Of a DNA stretch of 11,300 bases, positions 1-6,280 are shown piece after piece. The stretch covers positions 1 through 11,300 of the forward strand of contig CALMAV010000049.1 in assembly GCA_937859895.1 (NCBI GenBank), written 5' to 3'. The first letter of the stretch is position 1. Each line of letters opens with the position of its first letter. The notes under the pieces were generated by a model. That model did no database searches. It was not told the DNA's origin and worked only from the letters and a program-made list of their open reading frames with translations. The stretch comes from an uncultured Bryobacterales bacterium (GTDB lineage Bacteria; Acidobacteriota; Terriglobia; Bryobacterales; Bryobacteraceae). A program made the translations under genes and the position numbers.

Positions 1-2606
1 ACCGAGCCGGCCTTCAGCTCCTGATAGGTGATGCCGGTCCACTCGTAGCCGAAACCAGACGGCAACTGCTGTGCAAGAGACTCCATGGCCGCCGCAGCTT
101 GGCCCGAACTGTAGCCTGGAGCAGCCGTGCCGAGAAGCTTCACTGCGCGATAACGGTTATATCGAAAAATCACTTCCGGTCCAACCACGGACGTGGTCTT
201 CACCAACGTGCTGAGCGGCACCATATCGCCCGTGCCACTCCGGACATAAAAGCGGCTGATGTCGGAAGGCTGACGGCGAAACTCTGGATCAGCTTGCAGG
301 TAGACACGCCAGGTACGTCCAAAGCGGTTAAAGTCATTGACATACAAGCCGCCCAGGAAGCTCTGCAAAGCATCATAGACGTCGCTGATCGGCACCCCGA
401 GCGTTTCCGCTTTGTCGCGATCAAGATCCACTTTGATCTGGGGCACCGTGTTGCGAAATGTACTAATGACACTCCCCAGTTCCGGGCGTGTTCGGGCAGC
501 CGCGACTAATTGATCAGCAGCAGCCGCAAGCGAATCTACCGAACCATTCGCTCGATCCTCCAGCATGAACTCGAAGCCGTTGGAGGTGCCAAGGCCCAGG
601 ATCGGGGGCAGCCCGAAGGCGAAGGTAAAGCCGTCTTTGATAGCGTAGTATCGCTGCTGTACAGCGCCTAGAATGCTGGTGAACTGAACGTCTTTTCCTT
701 TGCGTTCGTCCCAGGGCTGAAGAGTTGCAAACACCGTACTAACATTGGAATTGTTGGTAGCAGTAGGAATGTCGAGCCCACCGATCATAGAAGTATCGTG
801 GACACCCTTGGTGGTTTGAAGGACGGTCTCCACCTGCTTGCTGACAGCCAGGTTGCGGGCCACCGAGGCGCCATCCGGAAGGCGAACGGAGGAAATAAAA
901 ACACCCTGATCTTCGTCCGGCAGGAAGCCGCCAGGCAGTATCTTGAAAAGCGTTCCCGTGCAGATGTAAACAGCTAGCAGGCCGGCTAGGGCAAACAGGC
1001 TTTTTCGAATCAGGAAGCGCACGCCGCCAAGATACTTGTTAGTAGTCCATTCAAAGCCCTGGTTGAACCTACCGAACGCTTTGTTCAGCAATCCTTTGCT
1101 CTCGCCCTTTGGCTTTAGCAGCAAAGCACTCAAAGCAGGACTCAAAGACAAAGCGTTAAATGCTGAGATGAGAACTGAGACCGCGATGGTCAACGCAAAT
1201 TGGCGATAGATCTGGCCGCTGATTCCACCTAAGAAGGCAACCGGGATGAACACTGCGGCGAGGATAGCCGCAATGGCAACGACCGGCCCCGAGACCTCGT
1301 CGAGCGCATGAATGGTAGCTTCTTTTGGCTTCATGCCCCGATCAATATTGAGCTGAACAGCTTCAACAACCACAATCGCGTCATCGACAACGATGCCGAT
1401 GGCAAGCACAAGACCGAAGAGACTAGTTGTGTTGATGGAGAACCCGAGTACCGGAAAGAGCGCAAAGGTTCCAACAACGGCAACCGGCACAGTGAGAAGT
1501 GGAATCAGCGTTGCACGCCAGTTTTGAAGGAAGATGAAAACCACTATGATCACCAGCAGAATGGCTTCAAAAAGCGTTTGCAAAACTTCGCTGATGGAAG
1601 TGGTAACGAAGCGCGTGGAGTCGTAAGGAATCGCGTATTCCAAACCAGCCGGAAAATCCTTTTTGGATTCCTGCAACAGTTTCGTTACCTGACGCTGCGT
1701 GTCAACAGCATTAGCGCCGGGCGAAAGATAAACAATGATGAAGCTGGCATCCCGTCGATTCCAGTAGCTGAAATTGGAGTAGTCCTGCGCTCCTAATTGA
1801 ACTTGCCCGATATCTTTAATGCGCAGCAGCGAACCATCTGGCTGCGCACGGATGATGATGTCGGAAAACTGCTTGGGTGTCGTAAACCGGCCAGTTGCAT
1901 TCACCGGATACTGATAATCGGCGCCCTGCGGAATAGGCGGCTGGCCCAGCGATCCGGCTGGATTCTGCCGGTTCTGAACTTGAATGGCGTTGTTCACGTC
2001 GGTGGTGGTTAGACCCAGTTGAGCCATCTTGTCCGGGTTCACCCAGACACGCATACTATAGTTTTGCTGCCCACCCAGAACGCTGTTTCCAACGCCAGGG
2101 AGGCTGCCGATCTTATCGACCAGATTGATGGTGGCGTAGTTATTTAGAAACAGCGCATCGTACCGGTTGTCCGGCGAAGTAAGAGCGACAAAGAGCAAGA
2201 ATGAGGACGATACTTTCTTAGTGGTCACGCCAACGCGCTGCACTTCTTGCGGAAGCAACGGAAGCGCCGTGCTGACTTTGTTCTGCACCTTAACGGTTGC
2301 CAGATCAGGGTCAGTGCCCAGCTCGAAAGTAACGTCGATTGTTAGCGTTCCGTTATTGGAAGCACGGGCAAAGTAGTACAGCATGCCGTCTAAACCTGTG
2401 AGCTGTTGCTCAATCGGCTGAGAGACGGTCTTTTCTAAATCAGTTGCGTTGCCGCCTTGGTAAACCGCGGTGATCTGCACCACCGGGGGCACCACTTCTG
2501 GGTACGTAGCAATAGGCAAGCCGGGAATGATCACCGCGCCCAGCAACACGATAACAACCGCGATGACAATGGCGAAAACGGGACGTTCAATAAAAAACCG
2601 AGCCAT
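1..2606 (-). CDS. RND (HAE1-type) efflux pump inner-membrane permease, C-terminus cut off by the window
   Basis: This is a proton-driven RND multidrug exporter of the AcrB/MexB type, acting as a trimer in the inner membrane with the adaptor encoded just upstream. The frame stays open from the ATG at 2606 to the window edge, giving about 868 residues of a usual 1030-1060; the last membrane segments (about TM8-12) lie outside. The start MARFFIERPVFA is the classic RND N-terminus with TM1. The proton-relay motif GIVVDDA in TM4 places the two aspartates at D408 and D409, one off from AcrB D407/D408. The pore-domain segment LGLGTSNGFEF resembles the substrate-binding loop of AcrB, and YEWTGITYQE close to the edge matches the AcrB region before TM8. 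The start lies 5 bases after the adaptor stop, so the two are co-transcribed. AGGAG at 2621-2625 is the nearest ribosome-binding match, rather far at 14 bases. The substrate cannot be read from sequence. An outer-membrane factor gene may follow off-window. Confidence 0.95.
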   Translation of the reverse strand, partial: MARFFIERPVFAIVIAVVIVLLGAVIIPGLPIATYPEVVPPVVQITAVYQGGNATDLEKTVSQPIEQQLTGLDGMLYYFARASNNGTLTIDVTFELGTDPDLATVKVQNKVSTALPLLPQEVQRVGVTTKKVSSSFLLFVALTSPDNRYDALFLNNYATINLVDKIGSLPGVGNSVLGGQQNYSMRVWVNPDKMAQLGLTTTDVNNAIQVQNRQNPAGSLGQPPIPQGADYQYPVNATGRFTTPKQFSDIIIRAQPDGSLLRIKDIGQVQLGAQDYSNFSYWNRRDASFIIVYLSPGANAVDTQRQVTKLLQESKKDFPAGLEYAIPYDSTRFVTTSISEVLQTLFEAILLVIIVVFIFLQNWRATLIPLLTVPVAVVGTFALFPVLGFSINTTSLFGLVLAIGIVVDDAIVVVEAVQLNIDRGMKPKEATIHALDEVSGPVVAIAAILAAVFIPVAFLGGISGQIYRQFALTIAVSVLISAFNALSLSPALSALLLKPKGESKGLLNKAFGRFNQGFEWTTNKYLGGVRFLIRKSLFALAGLLAVYICTGTLFKILPGGFLPDEDQGVFISSVRLPDGASVARNLAVSKQVETVLQTTKGVHDTSMIGGLDIPTATNNSNVSTVFATLQPWDERKGKDVQFTSILGAVQQRYYAIKDGFTFAFGLPPILGLGTSNGFEFMLEDRANGSVDSLAAAADQLVAAARTRPELGSVISTFRNTVPQIKVDLDRDKAETLGVPISDVYDALQSFLGGLYVNDFNRFGRTWRVYLQADPEFRRQPSDISRFYVRSGTGDMVPLSTLVKTTSVVGPEVIFRYNRYRAVKLLGTAAPGYSSGQAAAAMESLAQQLPSGFGYEWTGITYQELKAGS

Positions 2607-2611
2607 ATCTG

Positions 2612-3922
2612 TTAGCTCTTCTCCTGGCCAGGCGTAGCACCGGCAGTCGGCTTATATGGACTTGGCTGAACGGGTGAGCCCGGGCGCACCTTCTGGACGC
2701 CTTCGACAATTACTTTGTCCCCAGGCTTCAAGCCTTGCGTAATGATCCAGCCATCACCGACGCGTTCGCCGGTCACAATACCGCGGACCTGAGCCTTATT
2801 ATCGGGTCCCACCGTGAATACTGACTGCATGCTTTGCAACTCTTGTACAGCCCGCTGCGGAACAACAATCACTCCCTTGGCGTCGCGCCTCTGCAGGCGG
2901 ACGGTACCGAACTGCCCGGGCAGAACAATGTGTTCAGGGTTCGGAAACGTGCCCTGTACCTCCAACGTTCCGGTTTTAGGATCAACCTGATTCAATGTGT
3001 CTCTGATCTGTCCCGGGTGGGGAAATACAACCCCATCAGCCAGCACCAGGCGCAAGGGCATTTGTCCGGTGCGCTGCCGCTGCATTGAATTCTGGTACTC
3101 CAGGTATTCAGCCTCGCTGATCTTGAATCGAATCCAGATCGGATCGAGTGGAACGATGTTGGTGAGGGGATTTGTAGAGGTCTTTGAAACCAACCCGCCG
3201 ACCTGAATGAGGCTGTCGCCGACACGCCCGGAAATGGGCGCGGTTACCGTGGCATAACCTAGGTTCAGATCCGCGGTCTGCAAAAGAGCCTTGTTGGACT
3301 GAACCTGTGCGGCAGCCGAATCGATGTTGGTTCGCGCCTGCAGGCGAGTTTGATCGACACTTGCTTTCAGCGCTGCCACATTGGCTTTGTTGGCCTGGAG
3401 GGATGCGTTTGCATTATCAAGATCTTGTTGGGAAGCCGCTTCCTGACTAACCAGGGGCTTCAGGCGATCCACATCCTGTTGCGCTTTCGCGAGATTGGCC
3501 GTTGCCTGGGCCAAGGTGGCCTCAGCTTGTATCAGCGCTACTTGCTTCTTGGCGAACTCCAAGTTCGCTTCACCCTGATTGACATCGGCCTGAGCTTTGG
3601 CGACGTCAGCGGCGTAGGGTCGCTGATCCAAAATATAAAGCACCTGACCCTTTTTGACGTCAGCACCGACTTGGAATAGTCGCTTCTCTATATAGCCGTC
3701 GACGCGGCCACGCACCTCCACCATGTCACGCGCAAAGGTCTGAGCTGAAATTTCCTCGTAGATTGGCACATCCTGCGCCTTCACTTCAATAACAGCCACC
3801 GGTGGCGGCGGCAATGCCATTGGGCCCTGTGCCTTCGACGTGGACTGACAACTAACCGCTCCCAAACAGGCCGCGACTAAAGCGAATAGGAGTGTCAGCC
3901 GACGGATGTACAAGTAGTTCAT
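2612..3922 (-). CDS. RND efflux periplasmic adaptor subunit (membrane fusion protein), lipoprotein
   Basis: This AcrA/MexA-type adaptor of 436 residues would link the RND pump to a TolC-like outer-membrane channel. The N-terminus is a lipoprotein signal: a charged start, a hydrophobic stretch, and a lipid-accepting cysteine at C25 or C19 (VAAC fits the lipobox well; AVSC less well). The beta-barrel/lipoyl strands cover about 42-100 and resume at 222-260 (ATVTAPISGRVG). Between them is a long alpha-helical coiled-coil hairpin, about 103-218. Its tip carries R153, L157 and S164 with AcrA spacing (R, +4 L, +11 S), the known TolC-contact motif. The beta-barrel and membrane-proximal domains follow to about 415, then a Pro-rich tail. 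No convincing Shine-Dalgarno precedes the ATG at 3922. The upstream spacer is AT-rich with a partial palindrome that could hold the promoter or an operator. Family assignment is secure; the partner channel is unknown. Confidence 0.94.
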   Translation of the reverse strand: MNYLYIRRLTLLFALVAACLGAVSCQSTSKAQGPMALPPPPVAVIEVKAQDVPIYEEISAQTFARDMVEVRGRVDGYIEKRLFQVGADVKKGQVLYILDQRPYAADVAKAQADVNQGEANLEFAKKQVALIQAEATLAQATANLAKAQQDVDRLKPLVSQEAASQQDLDNANASLQANKANVAALKASVDQTRLQARTNIDSAAAQVQSNKALLQTADLNLGYATVTAPISGRVGDSLIQVGGLVSKTSTNPLTNIVPLDPIWIRFKISEAEYLEYQNSMQRQRTGQMPLRLVLADGVVFPHPGQIRDTLNQVDPKTGTLEVQGTFPNPEHIVLPGQFGTVRLQRRDAKGVIVVPQRAVQELQSMQSVFTVGPDNKAQVRGIVTGERVGDGWIITQGLKPGDKVIVEGVQKVRPGSPVQPSPYKPTAGATPGQEKS

Positions 3923-3927
3923 AGCTT

Positions 3928-3941
3928 AATTAATATTGATT
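3928..3941. promoter_or_regulatory. AT-rich imperfect palindrome upstream of the efflux adaptor (candidate operator)
   Basis: The 14 bases AATTAATATTGATT match their own reverse complement at 12 of 14 positions and overlap an 8-base perfect palindrome TTAATTAA at 3926-3933. The element lies 6 to 19 bases before the adaptor start codon, where a repressor of the TetR or MarR type would often bind to control an RND operon. No regulator gene is adjacent in this window. AT-rich sequence throws up short palindromes by chance, so this is only a candidate. Confidence 0.25.
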
Positions 3942-4023
3942 GGAAGCAGAAGGAAGCGCGGAGGACTCGAAAATCTTCTGTAACAAAGTGGGATTTGGCG
4001 GGCAGCGCTTTGCATTGTTCGCC

Positions 4024-4029
4024 TATACT
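4024..4029 (+). promoter_or_regulatory. Possible -10 element for the secreted hydrolase
   Basis: TATACT matches the TATAAT consensus at five of six positions. It ends 5 bases before the ATG at 4035, so transcription would begin at or next to the start codon, giving a leaderless mRNA. This agrees with the absence of any Shine-Dalgarno sequence before the ATG. No -35 match exists at 16-18 bases spacing (the bases around 4000-4007 are GC-rich), which weakens the call. Confidence 0.3.
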
Positions 4030-4034
4030 GCCAT

Positions 4035-5765
4035 ATGCGGCGTCTTCTCCTTCTTACCTCACTGCTGGCTACGGGACCGCTTTGGAGCTTTGAGGCTCCA
4101 ACGCCCAACATCACCGTTAGCTTTCCAGCCCTTCGCTCCCCTAAGCCCTTGGACGGCCGCTTGCTGCTCCTTCTGTCGAACGACTCCAGTGAGGAGCCGC
4201 GCATGCAGATCAACGACACGCCTCGTTCGCAGATCGTGTTCGGCATGACCGTTGACGGTTGGAAACCCGGAGAGCCGCTCACGGTCGGCGACAGCGCGCA
4301 AGGATATCCAGTGGCAAAGCTTAAAGACGTGCCGCCGGGCGATTACACAGTCCAAGCCGTACTGAACGTGTATGAAACATTTCACCGGTCCGACGGCAAG
4401 GTGGTGAAGCTGGCTCCGGACCGCGGCGAAGGCCAGCACTGGAATATCGCGCCTGGCAACCTACTATCAAAGCCGCGGCTGGTTCACATTGGCGCAGGAT
4501 CGCCCGAGATCAGCATCTCTCTAGAGAACGTGATCCCGCCCATTTCTCCGGAACCCGATACGAACTATATTCGTCACATCCGGATCCAGTCGAACCTGCT
4601 AACGAAGTTCTGGGGTCGGCCTGTCTACCTTGCCGCAGTCGTTCTTGTGCCCGAAGGCTTCGACACGCACACGCAAGCGCACTATCCACTCATCATCTTT
4701 CATGACCATTTCGTCACCGGTTTTAACGACTTCCGCGAGACGCCTCCAGATTCAACCCTAAAGCCCGATTACTCAGACCGATTTCACCTCAAAGGCTACA
4801 ACCGGATCCAGCAGGAGGAGGCCTACAAGAACTTTCAGGCGTGGACTGTGCCGAATGGCCCGCGAGTGCTCATTGTGAAACTGCAGCATGCCAACCCGTT
4901 CTATGACGATTCCTATGCGGTGAACTCGTCCAATCTGGGTCCGTACGGAGATGCAATTGAGACTGAGCTAGTTCCAGCAATAGAGCGCCAATTCCGAGGC
5001 CTCGGTCAGGGTTGGGCGCGCTTTGTCTATGGCGGTTCCACTGGCGGGTGGGAATCGCTTGCCGTACAGATGTTCTATCCCGACCATTACAACGGTGCGT
5101 TCGCGGCCTGCCCGGACCCGGTTGATTTCCGTGCCTACATGACCGCCGATCTCTACGGGCAGGAGAACTTGTTTTATCTGCAGGGAGCGAATAAAAAGGT
5201 AGAACAGCCGGCAATGCGCGACTATCTGGGGCATACGCTGGTTTCCATGCGCGACAACGTCGCTTATGAAGCAGCGCTGGGCGATCGCGGCCGGTCAGGT
5301 GAGCAATTCGATATCTGGCAGGCAGTCTACTCTCCAACCGGCGAGGACGGGTACCCGCAGCCGATTTTTGATAAGCAGACTGGCGTCATCAATCACCAGA
5401 TTGCCGAGTACTGGCGTCAGCACTACGATTTGAACGCGATTTTACAGAAGAACTGGATGGAACTTGGGCCGAAGCTGCAAGGCAAGATTCATCTCTACGT
5501 TGGCTCCGATGATACTTACTTTCTTAATAATGCCGTCTACCTGATGGAGGACTTTCTGAAGGAGACTGGTACGTCGGGACACGGCGTACCCTACAAAGGT
5601 GAAGTTCGGTACGGCCCTCGCGCAGAGCATTGTTGGAACGGGGATCCAGCGAAGCCGAACTGGTACTCCAGGCTTCACTATAACCAGATGTATCTGCCCC
5701 AGATCCTACAGCGCATCCGAGAAACAGCCCCGTCGGGAGCAGATCTTACCAGTTGGGTCTACTAG
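4035..5765 (+). CDS. Secreted alpha/beta-hydrolase, putative esterase family, with N-terminal accessory domain
   Basis: This predicted exported serine hydrolase has 576 residues. Residues 1-18 form a signal peptide (RR followed by a Leu-rich core, LWSFEAP near the cleavage region), which supports the ATG at 4035; no in-frame start with a ribosome-binding site exists upstream. Residues about 25-165 look like a beta-rich accessory domain containing PPGDYTVQAV, typical of Ig-like or carbohydrate-binding-like folds. The hydrolase core follows: VVLVPEGFD and the strand YPLIIFHDHF (216-226), then the nucleophile elbow YGGSTGGWES with S335 as likely nucleophile. The probable acid is D492 or D493 in YVGSDDTYF and the probable base H532 in AEHCWNGDP. 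This layout fits the putative-esterase (esterase D/feruloyl esterase-like) family. The substrate is not evident; a polysaccharide or plant-polymer ester is one possibility. It is divergent from the efflux operon and convergent with the response regulator. Confidence 0.8.
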   Translation: MRRLLLLTSLLATGPLWSFEAPTPNITVSFPALRSPKPLDGRLLLLLSNDSSEEPRMQINDTPRSQIVFGMTVDGWKPGEPLTVGDSAQGYPVAKLKDVPPGDYTVQAVLNVYETFHRSDGKVVKLAPDRGEGQHWNIAPGNLLSKPRLVHIGAGSPEISISLENVIPPISPEPDTNYIRHIRIQSNLLTKFWGRPVYLAAVVLVPEGFDTHTQAHYPLIIFHDHFVTGFNDFRETPPDSTLKPDYSDRFHLKGYNRIQQEEAYKNFQAWTVPNGPRVLIVKLQHANPFYDDSYAVNSSNLGPYGDAIETELVPAIERQFRGLGQGWARFVYGGSTGGWESLAVQMFYPDHYNGAFAACPDPVDFRAYMTADLYGQENLFYLQGANKKVEQPAMRDYLGHTLVSMRDNVAYEAALGDRGRSGEQFDIWQAVYSPTGEDGYPQPIFDKQTGVINHQIAEYWRQHYDLNAILQKNWMELGPKLQGKIHLYVGSDDTYFLNNAVYLMEDFLKETGTSGHGVPYKGEVRYGPRAEHCWNGDPAKPNWYSRLHYNQMYLPQILQRIRETAPSGADLTSWVY

Positions 5766-6280
5766 CCGCGGTGCGACAGCGCCAGCATCACTCGTTCGGT
5801 TAACTCCTCGATCATCAAAGGCATGGCCCGGTCCAGTGCTAACGTGACGGCCGCCCGAATGCTATGCCGATCGATGGAAGGTTTTCCATCGATAGCGGCC
5901 GGCTGACGACTTCGAATTTGCTCCAGCAGTTTGCCTACTGCCCCTAGCAGCAGCGATGCTTCATATGGCTTACGCAAAACTAGGTCGGCACCGGCGTTCT
6001 TGGCGTCTTGCTCATCGAACTCGTCAATGGGTGCTGCAGCGAAGATGATGCCAATGCGGCTGTACTGCGGCTGGGAACGCAGGAAGCGTGCCAGATCGAA
6101 GCCGCTTCGGCCCGGCAAATACATATCGGTCAGCAAAATGTCCGGGTTAACATCCGGCAAACGGCGTAAGGCAATGGCGCCATCGGTAACGCTGACGACC
6201 TCAATACCCTGACTGGTAAGAATCTGTTCTGCTAAGCGGAGCGCCTGCGGGCTGTCGTCGGCCAGCAGTATCCGGCTCAT
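5762..6280 (-). CDS. Single-domain response regulator (CheY-like receiver) with short helical C-terminal extension
   Basis: This cytoplasmic signalling protein of 172 residues has a complete receiver domain at about 1-122: acidic pair D8/D9, phospho-acceptor D52 in LLTDMYLPG, and the conserved lysine K104 in LRKPYE. The usual Thr/Ser at the end of strand 4 is replaced by alanine (IGIIFAAAP, A81/A82), which should alter the phosphorylation-driven switch or make it partly independent of phosphate. No DNA-binding or enzymatic output domain is present. Instead, after a linker (about 123-137), residues 138-170 form a predicted amphipathic helix (ALDRAMPLMIEELTERVM) that may mediate oligomerisation or partner binding. 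Its ATG overlaps the stop of bamD by four bases (ATGA), so translation is coupled. Its stop codon shares CTAG with the convergent hydrolase. The cognate kinase is not in the window. It could equally be described as a CheY-type stand-alone regulator. Confidence 0.9.
   Translation of the reverse strand: MSRILLADDSPQALRLAEQILTSQGIEVVSVTDGAIALRRLPDVNPDILLTDMYLPGRSGFDLARFLRSQPQYSRIGIIFAAAPIDEFDEQDAKNAGADLVLRKPYEASLLLGAVGKLLEQIRSRQPAAIDGKPSIDRHSIRAAVTLALDRAMPLMIEELTERVMLALSHRG
5866..5899. repeat. Strong inverted repeat (hairpin) inside the response-regulator gene
   Basis: Two perfect 10-base arms, ATCGATGGAA at 5870-5879 and TTCCATCGAT at 5884-5893, surround the 4-base loop GGTT. The stem extends by GCCG/CGGC (5866-5869 with 5896-5899) across a two-base bulge. 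It falls in the codons of the linker between the receiver domain and the C-terminal helix (encoding IDGKPSID on the minus strand). No U-run follows in either direction, so it is not a standard intrinsic terminator for the convergent hydrolase, which ends about 100 bases earlier. Confidence 0.75.

Larger units (their letters stand above)
3923..4034. promoter_or_regulatory. Divergent intergenic spacer between the efflux operon and the secreted hydrolase
   Basis: This 112-base non-coding spacer must hold the promoters for both divergent transcripts. The efflux side (3926-3941) is strikingly AT-rich compared with the surrounding DNA. The hydrolase side has a TATACT hexamer just before the ATG. 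No good TTGACA-like -35 box is visible for either direction, and neither gene has a clear Shine-Dalgarno sequence, so exact promoter positions are inference. Confidence 0.5.

Noticed and set aside
1308..1796. Plus-strand open frame of 162 residues opposite the RND pump, and others at 99-509 and 1797-2376
   Set aside because: They lie antisense to a well-matched RND permease, have compositions unlike known proteins, and show no ribosome-binding sites.
3996..4015. Sigma-54-like -24/-12 element (TTGGCGGG with TTTGCA)
   Set aside because: The TTGGC to TTGC spacing is three bases too long; the alternative alignment keeps only the GG and GC pairs and mismatches the rest of the -24 box.
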